Below, in pieces: positions 1-8,434 of a DNA stretch of 64,000 nucleotides. The stretch is from Chloroflexota bacterium (GTDB lineage: Bacteria; Chloroflexota; Dehalococcoidia; Tepidiformales; Tepidiformaceae), in the NCBI GenBank assembly GCA_026702615.1, contig JAPPBY010000031.1:62001-126000 (forward strand), in the 5' to 3' direction. Made by a program: the position numbers and the translations under genes. Numbering within the stretch: position 1 is the first letter of the stretch; the number at the start of each line of letters is the position of its first letter. The notes under the pieces are model-generated. The model made no database searches. It was not told where the DNA came from and saw nothing but the letters and a program-made list of their open reading frames with translations.

Positions 1-527
1 CGCACCATCGCCACCCCGATCGCTGTCCCGTCCGCGTCGGTGCCCGTCAGCGCATCGAGCGTTGCGTACAGCTGCGCCGCTTCGGGCGTCGTCCGGAGGT
101 ACTCGACCGTCGCGTCGATCTGCGCCTGCGGCACCGAAGCGAAGTCGTCCGTTTCCAGCAGGAACGCCATCACCTGCGTGGGCGCGAGAATCGGGTTGGT
201 GGGCGGCAGCAGGCTGCCCACCTGCGGGTCGGCCGCGATCCGCCCAAGCAGGGCGTGCATCTGTGCCAGTGCGTCGGGCGTCAGCGTCTCCCCGCGGAAG
301 ACCAGGGTGACCAGGTTCACGTCCGCGGAGTCGCCGAAGAGCTCGTCGATCTGCGCCATCGCCCGGGCGACGTCGCTGTCCTGGGGCAGGAATGCCTCGT
401 TCTCCGCCTGTGGCGCCCGCTGCCCAATCCCCGCCACCAGCAGAACCGTCACGACGGCGAGGACGGCGAGCGTGATCCAGGGCCGCGCCGTCACCGCCCG
501 GCTGACCAGGTCCAGCAACTTACCCAT
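1..527 (-). CDS. MMPL/RND-family transporter, N-terminal part (cut by window edge)
   Basis: This is the first ~175 residues of an RND/MMPL exporter; the rest lies before position 1. It begins MGKLLDLVSRAVTARP, followed by one hydrophobic helix and then the start of an extracytoplasmic loop containing FLPQDSDVA and LVFRGETLTP. The same blocks occur in the complete neighbour just upstream (585-3047), so the two are tandem paralogues. The ATG is at 525-527. The few bases before it (GAATGGCGC) are also shared with the neighbour, which supports this start and suggests that the duplication included the leader. The substrate is unknown; lipids, hopanoids or drugs are typical for the family. Confidence 0.85.
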   Translation of the reverse strand, partial: MGKLLDLVSRAVTARPWITLAVLAVVTVLLVAGIGQRAPQAENEAFLPQDSDVARAMAQIDELFGDSADVNLVTLVFRGETLTPDALAQMHALLGRIAADPQVGSLLPPTNPILAPTQVMAFLLETDDFASVPQAQIDATVEYLRTTPEAAQLYATLDALTGTDADGTAIGVAMV

Positions 528-584
528 AGGGCGCCATTCTCACGATGCCCGAAGAGCGCGGCAACTCTGATGCCGTGAGCCCGC

Positions 585-3047
585 CTACGACTCCTCCCCG
601 AGCTCCGTGCGCGCCCGTTCGACCGCGTGTCGCAGTCGCAAATTCTGGTACGCCCCCCACACGATCATCGCCGGCGGCACCACCAGCACCGCCGCCACGA
701 GCGCGTACGCGATGGTGATCGCCGTGACGACTCCGAACTGCTGGAACGGCGTCAGCGGCGAGAACACCAGTACGCCGAACCCGAGGGCCGTTGTCAGCGC
801 CGACCCGATCAGCGCCGAACCGGTCGTCGCAAGCGTCCGGCTCGCTGCCGCCTCGGGGTCGCGCAGGTGCGCGAACTCCTCCTTGTAGCGGTGGATGACG
901 TGGATCGTGTAGTCCACCCCGATTCCGATGGAGAGCGCCGTGATCAGCGCCGTCACCACGTTGTAGGGAATGCCCAGCAGCGCCATCGTCCCCAGCACCC
1001 AGACCAACACCAGCACGATCGGACCGACGGCGATGAACCCCAGCGCCGGCTGCCCCTGCGTTACCCAGAAGAAGATCGTCAGGATCACCAGCGCTGCCCC
1101 GATCGTCGTCACGATCGCTTCCGTCTGGCTCTCCGTGATGACCTCGACGATCTCGAGGCTGATGATGCTCCCGGAGGTTGCGGTGAACTCGTCCTCGCCG
1201 CCGAACCAGAGCCCGTTGATGTCCTCCAGCATGGCCGCCGTCCGCTTCTGATCCCCCGCCAGCGCCCGGAACTGGATCAGGAGCGAGTCCGCCCCCTCCG
1301 GGTTGTTCACCAGCACCCGCGCGACCGCTTCCGTATCGAGCTCCTCCAGCCGGTCGAGAAACGTCTGCGCCACGTCCGGATCGACCCGCACCCCCGCCGA
1401 CCCCTCCTCGAAGAGCGTTGCCAGCTCCGGGTCGTACCTGTCGCCGGGAGCGCCGCTGTCCGTAATCCAGTCGAGCACGAGCAGCCCTACCGACCCCTGC
1501 ACGTCCCCGACCACGCCCACGGGTCGACGCAGGTCGTCCTGGAAGGCGTCCGTGAAGTCGAGCAGGTTGAGGATCGTGCGCGCCTGCGTCACCTCAGCCT
1601 CGATCAGCACGTTTACGGCTTCCGTCGAGCCCCCGAAGGCAGCGTCGAGCGTCTCCAGGTCCGTCATCCCGTCGCCGCCCGAGGGCAGGAAGTCGCGCGT
1701 GTCGAAGGTCGAGTCGATGCGCGTGGCCGCAAGCCCGAGCAGCACGGTCACCACCGCCATTAGCCCGAGGTAGGGCGCGGGTCGTCTGGCCAGCTCCCGC
1801 CCGAGCGCCTCCACTGCCCCGCCCACGCCCGGCAGCGCGTTCGAGATCGGGCGCGGAGGCGGCAAGCCCCCCTTCGCTTCCCGGCGCCGGTCGAGGAGTG
1901 CCCGCCCCGCCGGGACCAGCGTCAGCATCACGATCAACCCGAACGCCACCCCCAGCCCCGCCGTGATGCCAAAGTCGCCGTTCGCCGGGATGGGCGAGGC
2001 GAGGTTCGTGAGGAAGCTGACGACCGTCGTGCCCGCCGCCAGCGCCAGCGGGATCGTGACCGTGCGCAGCCCTCTCCTCACCGCTACTCCTACCGGCTCT
2101 CCTGCGTTTCGCTGTTCGCGGTACAGGGCGATGGTCTGGATCGCGTAGTCGACCGCCAGCCCGATCAGCATGATCGGCACCATCGTCGTCAGGATGTTCG
2201 GGGGTCCGATCCATCCCAGTCCGTTAGGTCCCAGCCACCCCTGCGCTCCCGTAATCCACACAATCGTCACGAGCAGGCCCGCCAGCGTGAGCAGCAGGTC
2301 CGAGGGCGAGCGCATGAACAGGAACGTGAGCGCCGCGATCACCAGCAGCGCGATGCCCATGAGCCGCAACATCGTCGAGCCCGTCGCCCGATCGCCCTCC
2401 TCGTCGATCGTCGCCTCCGAGACGCTGCGCGCCGCCAGCGGCCCCTCGACTGCCTCTGTGAGCTCGTGGATCGCCAGCTCGGCCTCGACCAGCGTCTCGA
2501 TGTCGCCCGGGTCGCGCAGGCGGATGGTGGCGATCGCGACCGGCGTTCCGTCCGCGTCCACGCCCGTCAGCGAGGCGAGCGCAGCCCGCTGCCCGGCCAT
2601 GGCCCGTTCCCGCCCGATGCGGTCGAGCGCCGCGTCGATCTCCGCCTGCGTCGTGTCCCCGAACCCTTCCACCTCCAGCACCGCCGCTAGCGGCTCCGTC
2701 GGCGCGACCACCGCGTCTCCTGCCGCCAGCACGTCCGCCACCCGCTCGTCCGACGTGACCCGCTCTATCACGCGGTCGATCTGCGCGAGCCCCGCCGGCG
2801 TGAGGGCCTCCCCCCGGAACAGCAGCGTCACCGACGCCGTCTCCGCCGACTCCCCGAATCGCTCCTCGAGCTTGGCGAGCGCGACCGCCACGTCGCTGTC
2901 GTCCGAGAGGAAGATTTCGTTGTCGGCCTGCGGGGCCCGCTGCGGGATGCCCGCCCCCAGCGCGACGGTGATGGCCGCGACCACCACCAGCGTCACGACC
3001 GGCCGCAGCGTCACGACCCAGCTCAGCGCGTCGAGCACACGTCCCAT
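585..3047 (-). CDS. MMPL/RND-family transporter
   Basis: This is an 820-residue inner-membrane exporter, presumably driven by the proton gradient. The architecture is a duplicated half: helix 1, a large extracytoplasmic loop, then five helices, repeated once. Each half has the family's helix-4 Asp motif (GLAVDYAIQ in the first, GIGVDYTIHVIHRYKEE in the second). It is related to HpnN/MmpL-type lipid exporters, but the substrate cannot be read from the sequence. It lies 57 bp upstream of the truncated paralogue on the same strand and probably shares its mRNA. The short C-terminal tail is charged and cytosolic. No regulator or membrane-fusion partner is adjacent. Confidence 0.9.
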   Translation of the reverse strand: MGRVLDALSWVVTLRPVVTLVVVAAITVALGAGIPQRAPQADNEIFLSDDSDVAVALAKLEERFGESAETASVTLLFRGEALTPAGLAQIDRVIERVTSDERVADVLAAGDAVVAPTEPLAAVLEVEGFGDTTQAEIDAALDRIGRERAMAGQRAALASLTGVDADGTPVAIATIRLRDPGDIETLVEAELAIHELTEAVEGPLAARSVSEATIDEEGDRATGSTMLRLMGIALLVIAALTFLFMRSPSDLLLTLAGLLVTIVWITGAQGWLGPNGLGWIGPPNILTTMVPIMLIGLAVDYAIQTIALYREQRNAGEPVGVAVRRGLRTVTIPLALAAGTTVVSFLTNLASPIPANGDFGITAGLGVAFGLIVMLTLVPAGRALLDRRREAKGGLPPPRPISNALPGVGGAVEALGRELARRPAPYLGLMAVVTVLLGLAATRIDSTFDTRDFLPSGGDGMTDLETLDAAFGGSTEAVNVLIEAEVTQARTILNLLDFTDAFQDDLRRPVGVVGDVQGSVGLLVLDWITDSGAPGDRYDPELATLFEEGSAGVRVDPDVAQTFLDRLEELDTEAVARVLVNNPEGADSLLIQFRALAGDQKRTAAMLEDINGLWFGGEDEFTATSGSIISLEIVEVITESQTEAIVTTIGAALVILTIFFWVTQGQPALGFIAVGPIVLVLVWVLGTMALLGIPYNVVTALITALSIGIGVDYTIHVIHRYKEEFAHLRDPEAAASRTLATTGSALIGSALTTALGFGVLVFSPLTPFQQFGVVTAITIAYALVAAVLVVPPAMIVWGAYQNLRLRHAVERARTELGEES

Positions 3048-3107
3048 GGCGCGCCATTCTCACCGCGCCCGCGGCGTCCCGCCAACCGTCCCCGGTGTCG
3101 GAGCCGG

Positions 3108-3530
3108 CTAGCCCCAGTGCCCCGCCATCGGCGGGCTGTTCCACACCTCCGTGATGCGCCCCTCCACCACCCGGAACACCTCGATGCCGCAGATGCGCAG
3201 CTCGTCCCCCACCACTTCCGCCTCCACCCCCGACGCCGCCAGCTCCGTTCCCGTCGGCCCCGTCATGTTCCAAACCCACGTCACGTCCCGCCCGCCGCCC
3301 GCCAGCAGCAGCGTCTCGAAGTGCAGGCTGCGCCCGTCCGCCGCCGTTCCTGCCTTTCGTTCGCCCGTGACGCGCTCCAGCTGCTCGGCGTGGCTCATCG
3401 CCCGCGACCGGCCCGCATCGTGCCGCACGTAGGGATCGGCGCAGTACTCGACGACTGCGGAGCTGTCGCCAAGGTTCCACACCCGCTCCACGTAGCTCGC
3501 GACGATGTCTCGCGGCTTGAGTTCCGCCAT
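3108..3530 (-). CDS. SnoaL-like / NTF2-fold protein
   Basis: A 140-residue single-domain protein of the SnoaL-like (NTF2-fold) ester-cyclase superfamily. The visible pattern is the usual one: an N-terminal helix (RDIVASYVERVWNLGD), then YVRHDAGRS, a central strand with TWVWNMTG, and a C-terminal CGIEVFRVVEGRITEVWN. Members bind hydrophobic ligands or act as cyclases, isomerases or hydrolases, so no reaction can be assigned. The gene ends 60 bp before the MMPL transporter and may be cotranscribed with it. It is divergent from the flavin monooxygenase at 3618. Confidence 0.75.
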   Translation of the reverse strand: MAELKPRDIVASYVERVWNLGDSSAVVEYCADPYVRHDAGRSRAMSHAEQLERVTGERKAGTAADGRSLHFETLLLAGGGRDVTWVWNMTGPTGTELAASGVEAEVVGDELRICGIEVFRVVEGRITEVWNSPPMAGHWG

Positions 3531-3579
3531 GGGCGCAGTGTCGCACGTGGCTGGGGGCTTCCTGTGCTCCCAAAGCCGG

Positions 3580-3585
3580 TATCAT
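3580..3585 (+). promoter_or_regulatory. -10-like element TATCAT
   Basis: TATCAT lies 32 bp before the TTG start at 3618, in the gap between the SnoaL-like gene and the monooxygenase pair. A matching -35 is not obvious. The same hexamer recurs before other operon-leading genes in this window (13513, 18317). Confidence 0.4.
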
Positions 3586-3617
3586 CCCGCTCCTACTCCC
3601 GAACCGGAGGCCCGACG

Positions 3618-4841
3618 TTGGTCCGACAAGAGATTCTCGATCGCCAGGAAGCGCTTCACGACACCCCCATCCTCGACCGCCTCGCCAACATGCGCGAAGC
3701 GCTCGTGCAGGCCGGTGACGAGGCCCAGCAGCTCCGCCACATGCCCGCCTGGGCCGTACAGGAGATGATCGATGCCGGTATCTACCGCATGGTCGTCCCC
3801 GCCGAGCTCGGCGGCGAAGACCTGCTCGCGCGCGAACAGATCGAGGTCATCGAAGCCGCATCCGCCATCGACGGCTCCGTCGGCTGGTGCGTCCAGATCA
3901 ACTCCGAGATCAACGCCCTCGTCCTCCGCCAGATGACCCGCGAGTTCGCCCACGAGATTTGCGACGATTGGAACTACCTCGTCTGCTCCGGGCTCGGCAC
4001 CCCCAACGGCCCCTTCCCCGGCCGGGAGGCCCAGCGCGAGGGCGACGGTTGGCGCGTGACCTACCAGGGCGCCTTCGCCAGCGGCTGCCACAGCGCCACC
4101 TACAACCTCGTCCTCACCGGCGAAACCATCGACCCCACCACCGAGAAGCCCGTCGATGCCGCGTTCATGGTGCCGAAGGGCGAATTCGAGATTGTCGATA
4201 CGTGGGACATGGCCGGCCTGCGCGGCTCCGGGAGCCACGATGTCCGCGTCGTCGGCTACGTGCCCCCCGAGCATGTCCTCCCCCAGGCCGCCCTCGCCCC
4301 CACGAAGCTCTGGGAGAACCCCACCTATCGCAATCCCAACCAGGTGCCCTACAACAAGGGCGCCGTTGCCCTCGGCATCGCCCGTGGCGCCCTCGACGAG
4401 TTCACCACCCTCGCAGTCACCAAGACCCCGTGGGGCGCCGGTTCGCTTTTGAAGGACCTGCCCGAGGCTCCCGTCCGCCTCGGCGAGATGGAGGCGACCT
4501 GGGCCGCAGCCCGCGCCTTCCTCATGGAGACGCAGGATGAAATCGAGGAGGACCTCGGACCCCTCGACGGCGGCAAGGAGTACCCCGACTGGCCCCTCGC
4601 CCGCCGTGGCCTCCTCGCCTCCACCCATGCCGCCCAGGCCTGCCGCCACGTCGTCGATGTCATCCACAACACCGCCGGCACCACAGCCAGCCGCATGAGC
4701 CACCCGCTCGAGCGCAAGCTCCGCGACGCCCATCAGGCGGCGGCGCACGGCGGCGTCAGCTGGCGGCACTACGGCAACCTCGGCCGCACCTGGCTCGGCG
4801 AGGATCCGCCCCCGCAGTACGCCACGCCCACCCGCGCGTAG
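3618..4841 (+). CDS. Acyl-CoA dehydrogenase-fold flavin monooxygenase (copy 1)
   Basis: A 407-residue flavoprotein of acyl-CoA dehydrogenase fold, resembling the two-component hydroxylase group (HsaA/HpaC-partnered type) more than true fatty-acyl dehydrogenases. Visible blocks are the N-terminal helical domain (MPAWAVQEMIDAGIYR), the flavin-region AIDGSVGWCV and the beta-domain motif GLRGSGSHDVRV. The TTG start at 3618 is preceded at 7 nt by CCGGAGG and matches the N-terminus of copy 2, although the reading frame stays open further upstream. Copy 2 follows after 11 bp, so the two are a cotranscribed tandem duplication. No flavin reductase is adjacent. The substrate is unknown; an aromatic or steroid-like ring is possible. 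Confidence 0.85.
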   Translation: MVRQEILDRQEALHDTPILDRLANMREALVQAGDEAQQLRHMPAWAVQEMIDAGIYRMVVPAELGGEDLLAREQIEVIEAASAIDGSVGWCVQINSEINALVLRQMTREFAHEICDDWNYLVCSGLGTPNGPFPGREAQREGDGWRVTYQGAFASGCHSATYNLVLTGETIDPTTEKPVDAAFMVPKGEFEIVDTWDMAGLRGSGSHDVRVVGYVPPEHVLPQAALAPTKLWENPTYRNPNQVPYNKGAVALGIARGALDEFTTLAVTKTPWGAGSLLKDLPEAPVRLGEMEATWAAARAFLMETQDEIEEDLGPLDGGKEYPDWPLARRGLLASTHAAQACRHVVDVIHNTAGTTASRMSHPLERKLRDAHQAAAHGGVSWRHYGNLGRTWLGEDPPPQYATPTRA

Positions 4842-4852
4842 GAGAGCCCCGC

Positions 4853-6085
4853 ATGGTCCGTCCCGAGATCATCGAGCGACAGAACGCCATCAAGCAGACG
4901 CCAATGCTCGACCGCATCGCCGGCATGAAGGAGATGCTCCTGCAGGCCGGCGACGAGGCGCAGGAGCTGCGCCACCTCCCCGAGTGGGCTTCGAAGGAGA
5001 TGGCCGACCAGGGCCTCTACCGCTTCGTCCTCCCCGAGGAGCTCGGCGGTGAGAACGTCAACGCCCGCGCGCAAATCGAGAACGTCGAGGCCGCCTCTGC
5101 CATCGACGGCTCCGTCGGCTGGTGCGTCCACATCAACTCCGAGATCAACGCCCTCGTCATCCGCCGTATGGAACCCGCGCTCGCCCACGAAATCTGCGAC
5201 GACTGGTACGTCCTCGTCTGCTCCGGTCTCGGACCCCCCAACGGCCCCAACCCCGGCCGCAAGGCTCGTCGCGACGGCGACGGCTGGCGCCTCAACTACC
5301 AGGGCTCCTTCGCCAGCGGCAGCCACAACGCCACCTGGAACTTCGTCATGGCCTCCCAGATGACCGATGAGGACACCGGCGAGACCCCTGTGAACTCCTT
5401 CATGGTGCCCCGCGGCGAATTCGAGGTCGTCGACACCTGGGACACCGCCGGCATGCGCGGCTCCGGCAGCCACGACGTCCGCATGACCGACTGCTACGTG
5501 CCCCCCGACCACACCCTCCCCGAAGTCGCCCTCGCCTCCAGCGAGATCTGGGAGAACCCCACCTACCGAAACCCCACCCACGCCGTCTACAACAAGGCCG
5601 CCGTCGCTCTCGGCGTCGGCCGCGGCGCCGTCGACTCCTTCATCGACCTCGCCAAGGTCAAGACCCCCTGGGGCTCCGGCTCGATGCTCAAGGACCAGCC
5701 GCAGGCCCAGTACCGCATCGGCGAGGCGGAAGCGACGCTGCAGGCCGCCCGCATCTTCGTCATGGAGACGCAGGACGCCCTCGAGGAGCACCTCGGCCCC
5801 CTCCCCTCACAGGGCGGGCGCCTCACCCCCGACTGGGAGCACGCCCGTCTCGCCCTGCTCGCCTGCGCCCACGCCGCCCAGTCCACCCGCCAGATGGTCG
5901 GTGTCCTCAACAACACCGCCGGCACCACCGGCAGCCGCATGGACAGTCCCCTCGAGCGCAAGCTCCGCGACGCCCACCAGTCCGCCACCCACGCCCTCAT
6001 CTCCTACCGGCACTACGAGAACATCGGCAAGACCTGGGTCGGCCACGAGCCACCCGTGAACTACCGCGAACCGGAACGCGCCTGA
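4853..6085 (+). CDS. Acyl-CoA dehydrogenase-fold flavin monooxygenase (copy 2)
   Basis: A 410-residue paralogue of the preceding gene, collinear over its whole length: MVRPEIIERQN, AIDGSVGWCVHINSEINALV, MRGSGSHDVRM, NTAGTTGSRM. An ATG start 11 bp after the copy 1 stop, with GGAG upstream, indicates translational coupling. Differences cluster in the middle and the C-terminal helical domain, where substrate specificity usually lies. The pair may therefore have diverged in substrate or may form a heteromer; which of these applies is not visible. It probably needs a separate flavin reductase encoded elsewhere. Confidence 0.85.
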   Translation: MVRPEIIERQNAIKQTPMLDRIAGMKEMLLQAGDEAQELRHLPEWASKEMADQGLYRFVLPEELGGENVNARAQIENVEAASAIDGSVGWCVHINSEINALVIRRMEPALAHEICDDWYVLVCSGLGPPNGPNPGRKARRDGDGWRLNYQGSFASGSHNATWNFVMASQMTDEDTGETPVNSFMVPRGEFEVVDTWDTAGMRGSGSHDVRMTDCYVPPDHTLPEVALASSEIWENPTYRNPTHAVYNKAAVALGVGRGAVDSFIDLAKVKTPWGSGSMLKDQPQAQYRIGEAEATLQAARIFVMETQDALEEHLGPLPSQGGRLTPDWEHARLALLACAHAAQSTRQMVGVLNNTAGTTGSRMDSPLERKLRDAHQSATHALISYRHYENIGKTWVGHEPPVNYREPERA

Positions 6086-6089
6086 CGCT

Positions 6090-6581
6090 CTAGGCCACCG
6101 CCACAGCCAGCCCCTCCACCACCTCCACCCCCGGGACGCGCCTGAGCGCGTCCGGCGCGACCGCGATCTTCGAGCTGCGCACGCCGCTTCCGAGAATGAC
6201 CCGGTCGAGGTCGAACACGGCCGCGTCGACATAGATCGGGAGGCCCTCAGGTAGCGCGAACGCCGTCACGCCGCCGATGGCCATGCCCGTGTGCGCGACC
6301 GTGTCCTCCGCCGACGCGAACGACGCCTTTCGCACGCCCATCAGCTTCCGCACCCGACGGTTCACGTCGAGGCGCGTGTCCGCCCGCACAACGCACGCCG
6401 CGAACTGCCGCGGCTCGCTGCGCGAGGCGATCAGGATCGTGTTCCCGCACTCCGGGACCGGGTAGCCGTACTCCCGGCAGAAGTCCGCCGTGTCTCCGAA
6501 GGCCGGGTCGATCTCGATGCGCTCGTACTCGATGCCCAGCGCCTCAAGCGCTGCCAGCACGGCGCTTTCGGCGTCGCTCAC
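6090..6581 (-). CDS. YbaK/EbsC-type aminoacyl-tRNA deacylase
   Basis: A 163-residue YbaK/ProXp-type domain, the free-standing relative of the prolyl-tRNA synthetase editing domain. It probably hydrolyses mischarged tRNA. Typical family blocks are present: RKASFASAEDTVAHTG, then GGVTAFALPEGLPIYVD, and RSSKIAVAPDAL. The GTG start overlaps the TGA stop of the esterase gene upstream (GTGA), so the two are translationally coupled; the frame stays open upstream but that part lacks homology. It is convergent with the monooxygenase pair, with only 4 bp between stops. Confidence 0.85.
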   Translation of the reverse strand: MSDAESAVLAALEALGIEYERIEIDPAFGDTADFCREYGYPVPECGNTILIASRSEPRQFAACVVRADTRLDVNRRVRKLMGVRKASFASAEDTVAHTGMAIGGVTAFALPEGLPIYVDAAVFDLDRVILGSGVRSSKIAVAPDALRRVPGVEVVEGLAVAVA

Positions 6582-7549
6582 CCCGCGAGCGCGCGACCCA
6601 GCGCCGCCAGCTCGTCCGCCGCCCAGCGCCGCGACAGCACCGACGTCGGAACCGCCCCGTTCGACCCGTGGTACGCCCCCGGGTAGACGTGCAACTCCAC
6701 CGGCACGCCCGCGTCCGCCATCGCCCGCCCGTAGGCCACGTCCTCGTCGACGAACAGGTCGAGGTCGCCCACGTTGATGTAGGCGGGAGGCAGGCCCGCG
6801 AGGTCGGTCGCCCGAGCCGGCGCCGCGTACGGCGACACGTCGTCGCCGCCCGCGTTCCCCGAGAGATAGGCGTTCCAACCTGCGTCATTCGCCTCCCGGT
6901 TCCAGGTGCGACCGTCCGTCACCGTATGGCTGCTGCGCGTCTCGTTGCGATCGTCGAGCATCGGGTAGACCAGCAGCTGGTAGCAAAGCGGCACTTCACC
7001 CCGGTCCCGGGCCGCCAGCGCGACGCCCGCCGCCAGCCCGCCGCCCGCGCTCGCCCCGCCCACAGCGATACGCTCAGGGTCGAGCCCGAACTCTCCTCGT
7101 GAGCGCCACAGCCACGCCAGCCCGACGTAGCAGTCCTCAAGCGGCGCCGGAAACGGGTCCTCCGGCGCCAGCCGGTACTCGACCGACGCCACCAGCACGT
7201 TCAGCTTGTCGGCGATGTTCGCGCAGTACGGGTCGTTCATCTCAACGTTGCCCATCACCATGCCGCCGCCGTGGATCCAGTAGAGGGCGCCCGCCGGCTG
7301 CGGCAGCCCCTCCGGCCGGTAGAGGCGAACGGGCACGTCGGGATCGCCCTCTGGACCGGGAACCGTCCGGTCCTCGATGGCCACGTTCGCCGGCAGGACC
7401 GGCTGTGGCAGCGCCGCCCGCATTTCCGCCATCCGCTCCCGCGTGCCGGGAATATCCGACCAGTCCCGCTGCGGTCGTGGCATCCCCTCAAAGACGGGCC
7501 GGTGCTCATCGTCGAGCCGGCTGGCGATGTCGATTGGCGCTACGTCCAT
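6578..7549 (-). CDS. Alpha/beta hydrolase, HSL/GDXG esterase family
   Basis: A 323-residue esterase/lipase of the hormone-sensitive-lipase family. The oxyanion motif HGGG is at residues 93-96 and the nucleophile Ser168 sits in GGASAGGG, a variant of the family's GDSAGG. EYRLAPEDPFPAPLEDC is a standard HSL block, and the Asp and His of the triad fall in the C-terminal third (YINVGDLDLFVDED; YPGAYHG). There is no signal peptide, so it is cytosolic. The start is ATG with GAGGAGG upstream. It is coupled to the YbaK gene and divergent from the SDR at 7643. Confidence 0.88.
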   Translation of the reverse strand: MDVAPIDIASRLDDEHRPVFEGMPRPQRDWSDIPGTRERMAEMRAALPQPVLPANVAIEDRTVPGPEGDPDVPVRLYRPEGLPQPAGALYWIHGGGMVMGNVEMNDPYCANIADKLNVLVASVEYRLAPEDPFPAPLEDCYVGLAWLWRSRGEFGLDPERIAVGGASAGGGLAAGVALAARDRGEVPLCYQLLVYPMLDDRNETRSSHTVTDGRTWNREANDAGWNAYLSGNAGGDDVSPYAAPARATDLAGLPPAYINVGDLDLFVDEDVAYGRAMADAGVPVELHVYPGAYHGSNGAVPTSVLSRRWAADELAALGRALAG

Positions 7550-7576
7550 GGCGTCCTCCTCGTGCGTCGCGCGGCG

Positions 7577-7615
7577 AGTCTACGCCGCCCGCCCGCCGCC
7601 CCGCTCGCGTACGAT
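7577..7615. promoter_or_regulatory. Divergent -10-like elements between esterase and SDR genes
   Basis: Within the 93-bp gap, TAGACT reads on the minus strand at 7582-7577 toward the esterase and TACGAT on the plus strand at 7610-7615 toward the SDR. Each is 27-28 bp from its start codon, and both genes have a purine-rich ribosome-binding site. No convincing -35 boxes are visible. Confidence 0.4.
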
Positions 7616-7642
7616 TGCGCCCGATTCAGCGGGAGGTTCGCC

Positions 7643-8428
7643 ATGGGAACGCTCGATGGCAGGGTCGCGATCGTCACGGGCGCGAGCCGCGGCATTGGCG
7701 AGGATGTTGGGGTTGCCCTCGCCGCTGCGGGCGCGAAGGTCGCCATCGCCGCCCGCACCGAGGAAGTCCGCGACAAGCGCCTTCCCGGCACCATCCACAC
7801 TGTCGCGGAGGGTATTCGCGCCGACGGCGGCGAGGCGCTCGCGGTGCGTATGGACGTGCGCGACCCCGAGAGCATCACCGCCGGCGTCGACCGCGTCGTC
7901 GAGGAGTGGGGCCGCGTCGACATCCTCGTGAACAACGCCGCCATCCTCGTCCCCGGCTCCATCGAAACCGTCCAGCCCCGCCACCTCGACCTCATCTGGC
8001 AGATTGACCTGCGCGGACCCCTCCTCCTCATGCGCGCCTGCGTGCCCCACATCCGCGCCGCCGGCGGAGGCCACATCATCAACGTGTCGTCGCGCGCGGG
8101 CGTCTTCCCCGGCCCCGGTCCCTACCCCGAGACGCGCGCCAGCGGCGGCTTCTACGCGATGGTGAAGTCCGGCCTCGAACGCTACTCGCAGGCCCTTGCC
8201 ATGGAGCTGCAGGACGACGGCATCGCCGTCAACGTGCTCTCCCCCATCGGCCGCATCCGCACCCCCGGCAACATCTGGGCCGAGAACGACCCCGACAACC
8301 CCACCCTCGAATTCGAGCGCGCTCCCCACATGGCGAAAGGGACCGTCTGGATCTGCGAGCAGCCCCCCGCCGAGTTCACCGGCCACATCCTCTTCGACGA
8401 GGACCTCTGCGCTGAGAAGGGCCTCTAG
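7643..8428 (+). CDS. Short-chain dehydrogenase/reductase
   Basis: A 261-residue classical SDR, an NAD(P)-dependent alcohol/ketone oxidoreductase. The cofactor loop TGASRGIG is at residues 12-19, the NNAA motif at 97-100, the catalytic Ser at 149/150, and the YxxxK pair is Tyr171/Lys175. ATG 7643 with GGGAGG at 7631-7636 fits the N-terminus of the fold, although the frame is open further upstream. The C-terminal segment after the active site (EFTGHILFDEDLC) is family-typical. It is convergent with the CoA transferase, with 6 bp between stops. The substrate is unknown. Confidence 0.9.
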   Translation: MGTLDGRVAIVTGASRGIGEDVGVALAAAGAKVAIAARTEEVRDKRLPGTIHTVAEGIRADGGEALAVRMDVRDPESITAGVDRVVEEWGRVDILVNNAAILVPGSIETVQPRHLDLIWQIDLRGPLLLMRACVPHIRAAGGGHIINVSSRAGVFPGPGPYPETRASGGFYAMVKSGLERYSQALAMELQDDGIAVNVLSPIGRIRTPGNIWAENDPDNPTLEFERAPHMAKGTVWICEQPPAEFTGHILFDEDLCAEKGL

Positions 8429-8434
8429 CGCCGC

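Noticed and set aside
3582-5791. Two long minus-strand open frames (395 and 340 codons) opposite the monooxygenase pair
   Set aside because: They mirror the tandem plus-strand paralogues, which also explains their similarity to each other. No start signals or domain patterns are present.
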